In this document: positions 26,322 through 34,448 of the stretch, piece by piece | How the letters are laid out: each line of letters starts with the position of its first letter | Position numbering within the stretch: position 1 is the first letter of the stretch | Assembly (NCBI GenBank): GCA_011389735.1 | Contig: JAABTS010000007.1 | Span: 1 to 63,883, forward strand | Length of the DNA: 63,883 nt | DNA from: Desulfobacteraceae bacterium | Lineage (GTDB): Bacteria > Desulfobacterota > Desulfobacteria > Desulfobacterales > JAABTS01 | Direction of reading: 5' to 3' | Made by a program: the position numbers and the translations under genes | The notes under the pieces: model-generated | What the model saw: only the letters and a program-made list of their open reading frames with translations | Database searches by the model: none | What the model was told of the DNA's origin: nothing

Positions 26322-27083
26322 ATGGCGAATCGAAAACCTTTTATCGCAGGCAATTGGAAAATGCATAAAACCTGTACGGAATCCGTCGAGACGGCGAAAC
26401 GCTTAAAAGAAATCGGCGCCGGATTGACGGATATCGATATAATGATTGCCCCTGCGTTCACGTCTCTTTACGCTGTTTTCGACGTACTGAAAGGCAGCAA
26501 TATTCTTCTAGGCGCTCAGAACGTGTTCTGGAAAAACGAAGGCGCTTATACAGGGGAGGTTTCCCCCGTAATGCTCACATCCGTAGGGTGTATATACGCC
26601 ATTATCGGCCACTCGGAAAGACGCAGCTATTTTCAGGAAAGTGATGAATTGATCAATCAGAAAATCGCGGCGGCCGCCCGGAACGGTTTAATTCCTGTTT
26701 TCTGCATCGGAGAGACCGAACAGGAAAGAGATGCGGATAAAACAAAAAATGTGCTTGACAAACAGCTTACAAAAGGGTTACAAGACATCGCTTTAGACGA
26801 CTTGAAAACGTTGGTCGTCGCTTACGAACCCGTATGGGCGATCGGTACGGGAAAATCGGCGACCACTGAACAGGCTCAAGATGCGCACGCCTTCATACGC
26901 GGGAAGCTGAATTCGATTCTGGGTTCTTCAATGGCGGAGCAAATTCGTATTCTATACGGAGGCAGCGTTAAACCGGGGAACATTGGCGAATTAATGAAAA
27001 CGCCCGATATTGACGGGGCGCTTGTCGGAGGCGCCAGCCTTGAAGCCGATACCTTCGGAGAAATTTTGAAATACCGGGGGTAA
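26322..27083 (+). CDS. tpiA: Triosephosphate isomerase
   Basis: A 253-residue TIM-barrel enzyme interconverting dihydroxyacetone phosphate and glyceraldehyde-3-phosphate. The catalytic set is visible: Lys in GNWKMHKT, His in IIGHSERR, Glu in VVAYEPVWAIGTG, and the phosphate loop in YGGSVKPGN. It follows gap after a repeat-filled gap and precedes secG, an arrangement common in many bacteria. AAAGGAGAG precedes ATG 26322. Confidence 0.97.
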   Translation: MANRKPFIAGNWKMHKTCTESVETAKRLKEIGAGLTDIDIMIAPAFTSLYAVFDVLKGSNILLGAQNVFWKNEGAYTGEVSPVMLTSVGCIYAIIGHSERRSYFQESDELINQKIAAAARNGLIPVFCIGETEQERDADKTKNVLDKQLTKGLQDIALDDLKTLVVAYEPVWAIGTGKSATTEQAQDAHAFIRGKLNSILGSSMAEQIRILYGGSVKPGNIGELMKTPDIDGALVGGASLEADTFGEILKYRG

Positions 27084-27118
27084 GATCGAAATATAAGGAG
27101 AAAGTGTAGAAACCTGTA

Positions 27119-27631
27119 ATGTCGACATTATTGATTGTTATACATGTTGTTGTTTGTATCTCGCTGATTCTGATAGTTCTGCTTCAGACAGGAAAGGGAG
27201 CGGACATGGGAGCCGCATTTGGAGGAGGTTCGAGCCAGACGCTTTTTGGAAGCAGCGGCGCCGGGACTTTTCTTAGCAAGGCGACCACCGCCGCAGCGAT
27301 CATTTTTATGGTTACTTCGTTTACCCTGGCCTTTGTATCGAGCAAACAGACTATTGGATCAAGCGTTCTGGAAGGGGAGAGCGAAACCCGTCCTGCAGCG
27401 GAGGAACAACCGGATAATGAACAGACCGGTGCTGAATCCGGAAGCGCGGAACCGCAGGTTGTGGAGACTCGTACTGTAAAGATTCCCGCAAGTCAAGTGA
27501 CGCAGCAAAAAGGCTCTGATGAACCGGCGGCGGATGAGACGGCGGAAGAAGCAACAGATCCGCAAACCGATCCTGATTCGAACACCGGCGGCTCGGAAGC
27601 ACCGGCTGAAAATGAGGGCGGCCCTGAGTAA
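27119..27631 (+). CDS. secG: Preprotein translocase subunit SecG
   Basis: A 170-residue protein with two membrane helices (about 2-21 and 53-75) joined by the SecG loop [20 protein letters not shown]. SecG assists SecYE-mediated protein export. The C-terminus has an unusually long acidic, Pro/Glu/Thr-rich tail (about residues 80-170), probably disordered and cytosolic or periplasmic, making the protein longer than the E. coli form (110). The SecD and YajC genes lie elsewhere in the window (62-63.9 kb). Confidence 0.92.
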   Translation: MSTLLIVIHVVVCISLILIVLLQTGKGADMGAAFGGGSSQTLFGSSGAGTFLSKATTAAAIIFMVTSFTLAFVSSKQTIGSSVLEGESETRPAAEEQPDNEQTGAESGSAEPQVVETRTVKIPASQVTQQKGSDEPAADETAEEATDPQTDPDSNTGGSEAPAENEGGPE

Positions 27632-27646
27632 ACATTTGTTTTATAA

Positions 27647-27732
27647 GCCGAAGTGGTGGAATTGGTAGACACGCTATCTTGAGGGGGTAGTGGGCCACGC
27701 CCGTGCCGGTTCAAGTCCGGCCTTCGGCACCA
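27647..27732 (+). tRNA. tRNA-Leu (GAG anticodon)
   Basis: An 86-base type II tRNA. The acceptor stem GCCGAAG pairs with CTTCGGC, followed by A and an encoded CCA. The anticodon stem CTATC pairs with GGTAG around the loop TTGAGGG, giving anticodon GAG, which reads CUC and CUU leucine codons. The long variable arm and T arm (CCGGTTCAAGTCCGG) are intact. Confidence 0.96.
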
Positions 27733-27762
27733 CGAATAAAAACCGGAATTCGATTTCCGGAT

Positions 27763-27792
27763 GGTCTCGGACGTTTTGTTCGAGACCTTTTT
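27763..27792 (+). terminator. Rho-independent terminator after tRNA-Leu
   Basis: Perfect 7-bp stem GGTCTCG/CGAGACC (27763-27769 and 27781-27787) followed by five T. A second small hairpin (CCGGAATTCGATTTCCGG, 27743-27760) precedes it. Confidence 0.8.
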
Positions 27793-27886
27793 CATTTGTT
27801 ATATACACAGATTGAAACACAATAAAGACGGCTTTACGTTTAAAGCGTAGACCGTATTGATTTGTTTTAAGAAAGGAGAAAAAATA

Positions 27887-28153
27887 GTGGCAAATCACAA
27901 ATCGGCAATTAAACGCGCCAAACAAAATGAAATTCGCCGAAACCGGAACCGGTCACGGAAAACGAGAATTAAGAAAATTGTCAAACAAGTCCGTCTGGCT
28001 GCTGATTCGAATCCGGATGAATCCTTGAAAATACTGAACGCGGCGAAATCTGAGATCCATCGGGGCGCCAAGACGGGAGTTATTCACAAAAATACGGCCT
28101 CGCGCAAAATATCCCGCCTGACGAAACTGATAAACAGACGTCAATCCGCATAG
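27887..28153 (+). CDS. rpsT: 30S ribosomal protein S20
   Basis: An 88-residue basic protein from GTG 27887, placed by an AAGGAG ribosome-binding site at 27873-27878; the longer upstream frame is spurious. Family sequence is clear: ANHKSAIKRAKQNEIRRNRN, then HKNTASRKISRLTKLINR. S20 is a primary 16S-binding protein of the small subunit. It is transcribed alone and is followed by a short palindromic repeat before the convergent lptE. Confidence 0.96.
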   Translation: MANHKSAIKRAKQNEIRRNRNRSRKTRIKKIVKQVRLAADSNPDESLKILNAAKSEIHRGAKTGVIHKNTASRKISRLTKLINRRQSA

Positions 28154-28156
28154 AAT

Positions 28157-28230
28157 TACAGAAATTAAATTTCACCCTGTTGTCGGCCTGTTATATACGA
28201 ATGTGAAATTTAATTTCTGAAACCCCATAA
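28157..28230. repeat. Palindromic repeat family 1, copy f (internally deleted)
   Basis: A 74-base copy with intact arms (CAGAAATTAAATTTCACC and GTGAAATTTAATTTCTG) but most of the right inner arm missing. It lies between the convergent rpsT and lptE genes. Confidence 0.75.
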
Positions 28231-28277
28231 GCTGAGAGCGAGCGCCTGTTTATTTCATTGAAAAGCGTTCTCTGATT

Positions 28278-28832
28278 TTATAACTGGGGGACTCGGGCGG
28301 ACAGCGTTAGTTGTTCGAGCGCTCGTTGAGCAAGATGTTCCGACAATGTGTCAAGAGCTTGCCTCCGCCTGTGTTCGGTTTCAACCATGTTCGCCCCGAT
28401 CCGGTAAGTTTCGCCGCCTGAAAGATTTTCGGCCGCCCATATAATTTTACCGCTTTTGTTTTTCAAGGAGAGCGAAACGGATACGGTTATTCGTTTTTCG
28501 ATCGCTTCCCCGATGTTTTCGCTCGACACCGTCCGCGTTTTCAAGGCAATGATTTCCCCGTCCAACACCGCGTCCGCATTTTTTGGAGTCGGTGAAATCC
28601 GCGCCTCCGTATAACGATTCAACTCATCGATCAGGTAATTGGAGAACATTGTTTCAAATCCGGGTTCATGCGCCCTGTTTTTCATAACAGCCACATAAAT
28701 GCGGTCGACGCCTTCCGGCATCGACCATCCGGTTCCGAAATGGTATCCGCAGGCGCCTGAAAGCAAGGCGGCTGCTGCGGCTAACGGTATTAGAATTACG
28801 ATTGGTGATTTCAAAAAGGGCCTATACCACAA
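28278..28832 (-). CDS. lptE: LPS-assembly lipoprotein LptE
   Basis: A 184-residue lipoprotein. The signal peptide ends in lipobox LSGAC, then [19 protein letters not shown], which is LptE-like (small alpha/beta protein that plugs LptD in the outer membrane). The start is uncertain: TTG 28832 lies inside the end of leuS (11-base overlap), and a second TTG is at 28814; there is no ATG before the lipobox. It is expressed after leuS on the minus strand, an order seen in many bacteria. LptD is not in the window. Confidence 0.8.
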   Translation of the reverse strand: MWYRPFLKSPIVILIPLAAAAALLSGACGYHFGTGWSMPEGVDRIYVAVMKNRAHEPGFETMFSNYLIDELNRYTEARISPTPKNADAVLDGEIIALKTRTVSSENIGEAIEKRITVSVSLSLKNKSGKIIWAAENLSGGETYRIGANMVETEHRRRQALDTLSEHLAQRALEQLTLSARVPQL

Positions 28833-31410
28833 TATTGACCAGCTTGTTTTTTACTATGATCATTTTTTTAACCGGTTTTCCATCGATGAATTTTTGAACG
28901 CGGTCATCTTCCAATGCTTTCTCCTTTAGTACATCATCTTCGGAATCGGCCGGAACATTGAATTTGCCGCGCAGTTTTCCGTTTACCTGAACAACGATCA
29001 ATACCTCGTCTTTAGCGAGCGCGTCATCTCTGTACGAGGGCCAGTCTTCCAAAAGCACGCTTTGTGTATAACCCAATGTTTCCCACAATTCCTCGGTGAA
29101 ATGGGGGACAATGGGGGCCAGCAGGAGTACGGCCGTTTCGAATCCAAACCGCATGACCTGGGCGGTGGTGTCCGAATCGTCTTTCTCGACGCCGTACATT
29201 TCGTTGATCAGCTCCATGACCGCGCTTATCGCCGTATTAAAATGAAAACGCTCTTCAATATCCGTTGTCACTTTATATATCGTCGAATGTGCTTTTCTGT
29301 ACAGCTTCAATGTGTTTTCGTCCAAATCGTTGGAAGAACCGGCAAACGTTTCTACATTCGTCACCGCATCTTTCCAATTGTAAAACAATCGCCATACTCG
29401 GTTCAAAAAACGGTGGCCGCCTTCCACGCCCTGCTCGTTCCATTCGAGATCCCGTTCGGGAGGCGCGGCGAACAGGCAGAACAATCGAGTCGTATCGGAA
29501 CCGTACCTTTCCATGAGAACATTCGGATCGACGACATTATGCTTGGATTTGGACATTTTTTCTACCCGGCCGACGACAACTTCGGCGCCGCATTCCATAC
29601 ACCGGCGTATATCGCCGCTTACTTCTATTTCTTCGGACTTCAAAAAACCGTGTTTGGGACATGAAAGCGTTTCCTTGCAGACCATGCCTTGGGTCAGCAG
29701 CCGGGTAAACGGTTCTTTGTATTTGACCAGGCCCAGGTCGTACAACACCCGCGTGTAATACCGGGAATAGAGAAGGTGGAGGATTGCATGTTCAACCCCT
29801 CCGATATATTGGTCCACCGGCATCCAGTAATCGACCTGCTTTTTGTTGAATATGCCGGTGTCGAAATTCGGACTGCAATATCGTTCAAAATACCAGGATG
29901 ATTCGACAAATGTGTCCATTGTATCCGTCTCCCTGCGGGCTTTCGGATTGTTGCATTTGGGACACCTCGTTTTCTTGAAGTCTTCAAGCTCCTTGAGCGG
30001 GGATTTACCGCCTTCCAAAAGATCCACGCCTTCGGGAAGAAGCACGGGAAGATCTTCATCGGGAACAGGAACGATTCCGCAAGATTCGCAATGAATAACC
30101 GGAATCGGAGCCCCCCAATACCGCTGCCTGGAAATTCCCCAGTCTCTGAGCCGGTAATTGATGGTGCGTTTTCCCAGTCCGTTTTCTTCCAGGTAATCCG
30201 CGATTTCTTCCCGGGCCTTTCGGTTTTGAAGGCCGTTGAATTGTCCTGAATTCACCATGACGCCGTCTTCCGAGAATGCTTCCGTCATGGTTTCGGCGTC
30301 CAACGAGGCGTCGGGAGGTTTTACCACGACAATGATATCCAGTCCGTATTTTTTGGCGAAATCAAAATCTCGTTGATCATGGGCGGGCACGGACATAACG
30401 GCGCCTGTCCCGTATTCCATCAATGCGAAATTGGCCGTATAAATGGGCATTCTCCTGCCGTTCATGGGATTCAGACACCATGCGCCGATAAAAACGCCTT
30501 CTTTTTCATAAGATTCAATCGCCTTCAGGGAGCGATCCTGAGTCGCCATTCTTTCGAGGAATTCGGATACCTGTCGGGCCTGGTCCGTCCCTGATGAAAG
30601 TTCGGTCACCAGTGGATGCTCAGGCGCAAGGCACATGAACGTAGCGCCGAAGACGGTGTCCTGCCGGGTCGTAAACACCTTGACGGCGTCTTTTCCGCCT
30701 TCGATCGGGAACTGAATCTGAGCGCCTATACTTTTGCCGATCCAGTTTTTTTGCATGGTGATGACTTTGGCGGGCCAACCGCTCAATTCATCACAATAGG
30801 ACAAGAGATCCTCAGCGTAGTCCGTGATCCGGAAAAACCACTGGCGAAGTTTTTTCTGCCGCACGACATCGCCGCAACGCCAGCACAAACCTGCCTCAAC
30901 CTGCTCGTTAGCCAGTACCGTAGCGCATTTTTCGCACCAATTGACGTAAGATTCTTTCCTGTAGGCCATGTCCTTTTCGATCATTCTGAGAAAAAGCCAT
31001 TGCTCCCACTTGTAATATTCAGGCCGGCAGGTGGCGATCTCTCGATCCCAGTCATAGGAAAATCCCAGCCGTTTCAATTGCGACCGCATTGTGTCGATGT
31101 TGTCATATGTCCATTTCGCGGGATGGGTTTTGTTGGCGATGGCCGCGTTTTCGGCCGGCATGCCGAACGCATCCCATCCCATCGGATGCAACACATTGAA
31201 ACCGCGCATGCGCTTATATCTAGCAACAACGTCCCCGATCGTATAATTGCGCACATGCCCGATGTGAATTTTGCCCGACGGATAAGGAAACATCTCCAGC
31301 AGATAATATTTTTCTTTGTCCGGATCTTCTTCGACGGAAAACAGATTGGTTTTTTCCCAATACGCCTGCCATTTCGGTTCAATTCGTTTAGGATCGTATC
31401 TTTCGTCCAT
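28822..31410 (-). CDS. leuS: Leucyl-tRNA synthetase
   Basis: An 862-residue class I aminoacyl-tRNA synthetase. The HIGH motif appears in [15 protein letters not shown] and the KMSKS motif in [10 protein letters not shown] zinc-knuckle-like [21 protein letters not shown] lies near residues 160-180, and the CP1 editing domain follows ([20 protein letters not shown]). The C-terminal tRNA-binding domain ends in [13 protein letters not shown]. Length is as in E. coli (860). It charges leucine onto tRNA-Leu, including the one at 27.6 kb. It is followed immediately by lptE. Confidence 0.97.
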   Translation of the reverse strand: MDERYDPKRIEPKWQAYWEKTNLFSVEEDPDKEKYYLLEMFPYPSGKIHIGHVRNYTIGDVVARYKRMRGFNVLHPMGWDAFGMPAENAAIANKTHPAKWTYDNIDTMRSQLKRLGFSYDWDREIATCRPEYYKWEQWLFLRMIEKDMAYRKESYVNWCEKCATVLANEQVEAGLCWRCGDVVRQKKLRQWFFRITDYAEDLLSYCDELSGWPAKVITMQKNWIGKSIGAQIQFPIEGGKDAVKVFTTRQDTVFGATFMCLAPEHPLVTELSSGTDQARQVSEFLERMATQDRSLKAIESYEKEGVFIGAWCLNPMNGRRMPIYTANFALMEYGTGAVMSVPAHDQRDFDFAKKYGLDIIVVVKPPDASLDAETMTEAFSEDGVMVNSGQFNGLQNRKAREEIADYLEENGLGKRTINYRLRDWGISRQRYWGAPIPVIHCESCGIVPVPDEDLPVLLPEGVDLLEGGKSPLKELEDFKKTRCPKCNNPKARRETDTMDTFVESSWYFERYCSPNFDTGIFNKKQVDYWMPVDQYIGGVEHAILHLLYSRYYTRVLYDLGLVKYKEPFTRLLTQGMVCKETLSCPKHGFLKSEEIEVSGDIRRCMECGAEVVVGRVEKMSKSKHNVVDPNVLMERYGSDTTRLFCLFAAPPERDLEWNEQGVEGGHRFLNRVWRLFYNWKDAVTNVETFAGSSNDLDENTLKLYRKAHSTIYKVTTDIEERFHFNTAISAVMELINEMYGVEKDDSDTTAQVMRFGFETAVLLLAPIVPHFTEELWETLGYTQSVLLEDWPSYRDDALAKDEVLIVVQVNGKLRGKFNVPADSEDDVLKEKALEDDRVQKFIDGKPVKKMIIVKNKLVNIVV

Positions 31411-31841
31411 AAGCCACCATTACCCTTCGATCGATTTTTTTAATGTATTTTTTTAAAAGGCGATTATACTGACACATAATGATTGAAATATCAAGAGCGG
31501 CGTTTGACAATTTTGTATATCGGAAAGCGTTGGCGGACGTAATCCGCTGATTATTTTGCACCTGTTCCCTGAATCACCACAGGGATTGTTTTCAGCATGA
31601 TTTTGAAGTCCATCAGCAGATTCGAATTGTCTAATCCCGGAAAATAGTTAAAAAGGAGCAATGGTTAAAGCAAATATACGACCGCTGATCCGTATTCGAG
31701 GCGACTATTGGATTCCTAAAACTTGACGCAACGCCACGGGATGTCCCAGAATTCGTTTCCAGGTGACTCGCGGGGCCCTCGGCGTCACACCATATTGAGA
31801 AAAAATCCCCGGTGAGTCGGCTCCGGAACTCGTTTTTGAAT
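31411..31841. other. Intergenic region with gene relics
   Basis: A 430-base gap upstream of leuS. A TATAAT on the minus strand at 31463-31468 may be the leuS -10 box, with a TTGATA 20 bases away (too far for a good match). 31553-31668 holds a sugar-transferase relic. A second minus-strand coding-like stretch at about 31717-31840 (ending RILGHPVALRQVLGIQ) has no start and is unidentified. The region looks like decayed DNA. Confidence 0.4.
31553..31668 (-). pseudogene. Relic of the C-terminus of a bacterial sugar transferase
   Basis: The minus strand encodes a short frame with no start codon whose end reads LLMDFKIMLKTIPVVIQGTG. This matches the conserved end of polyprenyl-phosphate sugar transferases (typically W-x-D-x-K-I-x-x-K-T-x-x-V-V-x-x-G-x-G-A). 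A stop lies just upstream (near 31669), and nothing of the catalytic domain remains. I take it as a remnant of an exopolysaccharide initiation gene. Confidence 0.45.
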
Positions 31842-33242
31842 CTATTGGTTTAATTTTATACCATATTTTCTCATGCGTTTCCATACGGTGACTCTCGATA
31901 CTCCTAAAATCCGGGCGGCTTCACTCTGATTGCCGTTCGATCGGTTCAACGCGTCGATCAGGATCCGGGATTCAGAATCCGTATACACCACGGGTCTGTT
32001 TTTCTTTGCATCGGCCCCCTCGTTCACTGATTTTGAAGCCGCCGGCTTTTTCAACGAATTCAATATCATCGGCGGCAAATGCTCCGGTTCCAGAACTGAT
32101 TCCCGGCAGCTTACGAACGCATATTCAAAAGCGCTTTTCAGTTCCCGCACATTGCCGGGCCAGTTATATTCCATCAGCGATTTCAGCATCTCCCGGCTGA
32201 ATGATTGAACATTCTTGCCGCTTTTAAGCTGGATATTTTTGAAAAAGGCCTCGGCCAGAAAAGGGATATCTTCTTTGCGATTTCTGAGGGGCGGTAAATG
32301 GATTGGGATGACATTTATCCTGTAAAAAAAATCTTCACGAAACGCTCCTTCTTCAATAAGCTTCATCAGGTTTCGGTTGGTGGCCGATATGATGCGGACA
32401 TCCACTTCGATCGGCGTGTTGCCGCCGACCCTTTCAAAGGTTTTTTCTTCGAGAACCCTTAACAGCTTAACCTGTGTTGAAAGCGGCAGATCCCCGATCT
32501 CATCCAGAAAAATATCTCCGGTGTGCGCGGCTTCAAAACGGCCGATTCGGGTTTTGTGAGCCCCGGTGAAGGCGCCTTTCATATGCCCGAACAATTCGCT
32601 TTCCAGCAGAGATTCCGTCAACGCCGCGCAGTTAATCTTGACAAACGGCCTGGTTCCTCGTTCGCTCAACTTATGGATCGCACGGCTGACCAGTTCCTTG
32701 CCGGAACCGCTTTCTCCGAAAATGATCACCGGCGCTTCGGATTGAGCCGCGTTTCTTACGATTTCATACACTTTTTGCATTTCAAGCGACATGCCGATCA
32801 ATCCGTAAAAACCGTCTTCGGAACGAAGCTGTTTCCGATACGCCTCAATTTGATTGTCCTTTTCGATAACATCAGTGATATCGGCGACTGTTTCCACCGC
32901 GCCGATGACACGATCCGTATAATCCCTAATAAGGGCGGCGTTTTTTAGAACGTGGATGAAACTTCCGTCTTTTCGTACAAAAATACATTTACGAGTGTTA
33001 ATGTAGCCGTTCTTGAATAGGCGGCACCAATGTTCGTTTTTGGTGTCACGCTCGGCAGGGCAGATGTCGCACTTGAGAATATCGCAGGTGGAGCCGACCA
33101 TTTCATCTCTTGAATATCCCGTAATCTTTTCCATCGCAGCGTTTACGGAAACAATGGTTCCGCCGGGATCCAGAATCATTATTCCATCTCGAATCGTGCT
33201 GACGATTGTTTTCCAATATATATTCAGTCCAAGTTCAACCAT
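31842..33242 (-). CDS. Sigma-54-dependent activator with Cys-rich PAS sensor
   Basis: 466 residues from ATG 33242 (an upstream TTG at 33254 is weaker). Numbered from that TTG, a PAS domain (13-130) carries Cys57, Cys62, Cys65, Cys77 and Cys90, a spacing that could hold a metal or cluster or act as a redox switch. The AAA+ domain follows: Walker A GESGSGKE (180-187), the sigma-54 contact loop GAFTGA (227-232), Walker B DIFLDEIGD, and R-finger region ATNRNL. The C-terminal Fis-type helix-turn-helix is QSEAARILGVSRVTVWKRM. There is no receiver domain, so the PAS is the likely input. It lies divergent to an operon with a strong sigma-54 promoter at 33.7 kb, its likely target. Confidence 0.92.
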   Translation of the reverse strand: MVELGLNIYWKTIVSTIRDGIMILDPGGTIVSVNAAMEKITGYSRDEMVGSTCDILKCDICPAERDTKNEHWCRLFKNGYINTRKCIFVRKDGSFIHVLKNAALIRDYTDRVIGAVETVADITDVIEKDNQIEAYRKQLRSEDGFYGLIGMSLEMQKVYEIVRNAAQSEAPVIIFGESGSGKELVSRAIHKLSERGTRPFVKINCAALTESLLESELFGHMKGAFTGAHKTRIGRFEAAHTGDIFLDEIGDLPLSTQVKLLRVLEEKTFERVGGNTPIEVDVRIISATNRNLMKLIEEGAFREDFFYRINVIPIHLPPLRNRKEDIPFLAEAFFKNIQLKSGKNVQSFSREMLKSLMEYNWPGNVRELKSAFEYAFVSCRESVLEPEHLPPMILNSLKKPAASKSVNEGADAKKNRPVVYTDSESRILIDALNRSNGNQSEAARILGVSRVTVWKRMRKYGIKLNQ

Positions 33243-33277
33243 CTCTGTATCCAATCAAGAAATATTTTGTATGTTCC

Positions 33278-33383
33278 ATAGCCTTCCGGAAATTAAATTT
33301 CACTGCGTTGTGGGCCCGGGTTTACGAATCGTATAATCCCGAGTCTGCCGCATTGTTAAATGTAATCCCTGAAAAAACTGTAT
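33278..33383. repeat. Palindromic repeat family 1, copy g
   Basis: Begins with the near-consensus CATAGCCTTCCGGAAATTAA, core GGGTTTACGAATCGTATAATCCC, and ends in CCTGAAAAAACTGTAT. It lies just upstream of the activator gene. Confidence 0.8.
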
Positions 33384-33408
33384 CGCATTTTAGATTGCGA
33401 ACACCATC

Positions 33409-33454
33409 TGTTAACATCCGTTAAGTCGTTCTGTTAACATGTTAACACTTAACA
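33409..33454. promoter_or_regulatory. Cluster of TGTTAAC half-sites (candidate enhancer)
   Basis: Half-sites TGTTAAC at 33409-33415, 33432-33438 and 33440-33446, with CGTTAAG at 33419-33425 and CTTAACA at 33448-33454. The 15 bases TGTTAACACTTAACA (33440-33454) recur exactly, inverted, at 45685-45699 upstream of the other sigma-54 promoter. I infer upstream activator sites. Confidence 0.55.
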
Positions 33455-33480
33455 CGCAAGATATAATATGGTTTAATCGG

Positions 33481-33590
33481 CTATATCGCCTTCCGGAAAT
33501 CAAATTCCACTGCGTTGTCAGACTGGGGTATACGAACAGTAATATCCCAGGCCCGCATTCTCGTGGAATTTAATTTCTGAAAACTTGCGG
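33481..33590. repeat. Palindromic repeat family 1, copy h
   Basis: A full-length copy (CCTTCCGGAAATCAAATTCC...GTGGAATTTAATTTCTG) placed between the half-site cluster and the sigma-54 promoter. Confidence 0.8.
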
Positions 33591-33711
33591 ATGCTTGAAA
33601 AACCGAAGAAACCGTTTGACGTATTTGGCGACAGGTTATGAAACCGGTTTTGTTTTCAAGAGATAATACGTTGATGCGGATCAGGCGTGTTTTGGGTGCA
33701 AAAGGTTGTCC

Positions 33712-33727
33712 TGGCATTGTTTTTGCA
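33712..33727 (+). promoter_or_regulatory. Sigma-54 promoter
   Basis: TGGCATTGTTTTTGCA: the invariant GG (33713-33714) and GC (33725-33726) are exactly 10 bases apart, and both halves match TGGCA...TTGCA. It drives the TusA-like gene and probably the kinase genes beyond. Confidence 0.8.
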
Positions 33728-33728
33728 G

Positions 33729-33837
33729 GCTATGTCCCTTTTCAGGAATCAGGTTTTACAAACGGCGGGCTCGGAATAATACACTGAGTATATCCCGGGC
33801 AAACAATCCGGCGGCATTAAATATCTGAAAGGTTATG
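33729..33837. repeat. Palindromic repeat family 1, copy i (diverged)
   Basis: Starts two bases after the sigma-54 -12 element, so it would form most of the 5' leader of the operon transcript. Arms GGCTATGTCCCTTTTCAGG and CTGAAAGGTTATGGC; core GGAATAATACACTGAGTATATCC. Confidence 0.7.
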
Positions 33838-33881
33838 GCTGTGCCGGCTCCATGATTTTTGGATAGGGATGAATTCAGGCA

Positions 33882-34121
33882 TTGAAACGCACTGCGGATT
33901 ACACTTTTGATTTCAGGGAAACCATAAAACCTTTCGGTCTGCTTCAGGTCATCAAGCATCTGAAAGAAATGGAGCCTAACGAAATTATCGAGATACTATG
34001 CGTGGAAGCGGACGACAAAAGCGATATTTTTAAGATCCTCCCGTCGGCGTTTTACAAATTGATATGTATGGAGCAATTGGAAAACAGATTATATCGGATT
34101 CAATTGGAAAAAATGCGATAA
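33882..34121 (+). CDS. TusA/SirA-like protein lacking the catalytic cysteine
   Basis: A 79-residue protein from TTG 33882 (a TGA lies just upstream in frame, leaving no better start). The fold pattern is TusA-like: DFRETIKPFGLLQVIKHLKE corresponds to the canonical D-x-R-x-x-x-C-P-x-P-L segment, and EIIEILCVEADDKSDIFKIL to the second half. The catalytic Cys of C-P-x-P is replaced by Lys (I-K-P-F-G), so it cannot carry persulfide at that site. It is the first gene after the sigma-54 promoter. It may be a binding or regulatory derivative of a sulfur-carrier protein. Confidence 0.6.
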   Translation: MKRTADYTFDFRETIKPFGLLQVIKHLKEMEPNEIIEILCVEADDKSDIFKILPSAFYKLICMEQLENRLYRIQLEKMR

Positions 34122-34150
34122 AGCGGCATCTTTCAAAAAGGTACCAAAGT

Positions 34151-34269
34151 AGTTTACACTTTTTCGTTACGAAAATCAGGATTAATCTCACACAACGACA
34201 CGAAGGCGCAAAGAGATGAAGACTTTGTGTTCTTTGTGCCTTTGTGTGAAAACCATAAAAGTGTAAACT
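34151..34269. repeat. Palindromic repeat family 3
   Basis: Outer inverted repeats AGTTTACACTTTT (34151-34163) and AAAAGTGTAAACT (34257-34269). Inside is a second inverted pair: CACACAACGACACGAAGGCG at about 34190 and GTGCCTTTGTGTG ending near 34248. It has no reading frame and looks like a miniature element or long hairpin. Confidence 0.6.
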
Positions 34270-34318
34270 GATCAATGAAGGATGCCGATAAAGCGGTAAA
34301 TTCTTGTTTCAGCCAAAG

Positions 34319-34424
34319 AATAGCCTTTCAGACATTTAATTTCACTGTGTTTTCGGGCAGGAATATACGAATGGGATGATCCAGGGCCGGCCGCTTTGTG
34401 AAATTCGAATTCAAAAATTCCGTA
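34319..34424. repeat. Palindromic repeat family 1, copy j
   Basis: Arms AATAGCCTTTCAGACATTTA and AAATTCGAATTCAAAAATTC; core GGAATATACGAATGGGATGATCC. It ends just before the start of the ACT-like gene, so GTG 34398 lies inside the repeat and is not a credible start. Confidence 0.75.
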
Positions 34425-34448
34425 TCCGTTAAAGGCCACGGCAAAACA

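Larger units (their letters stand above)
33255..33881. other. Divergent regulatory region of the activator and the TusA-like operon
   Basis: A 627-base gap with three palindromic repeats, a cluster of TGTTAAC half-sites and a sigma-54 promoter, each listed separately. The segment 33591-33711 shows nothing further. Confidence 0.6.

Noticed and set aside
31717-31840. Coding-like minus-strand stretch ending RILGHPVALRQVLGIQ
   Set aside because: No start codon, bounded by a stop, and I cannot name a family; recorded only as part of the decayed intergenic region.
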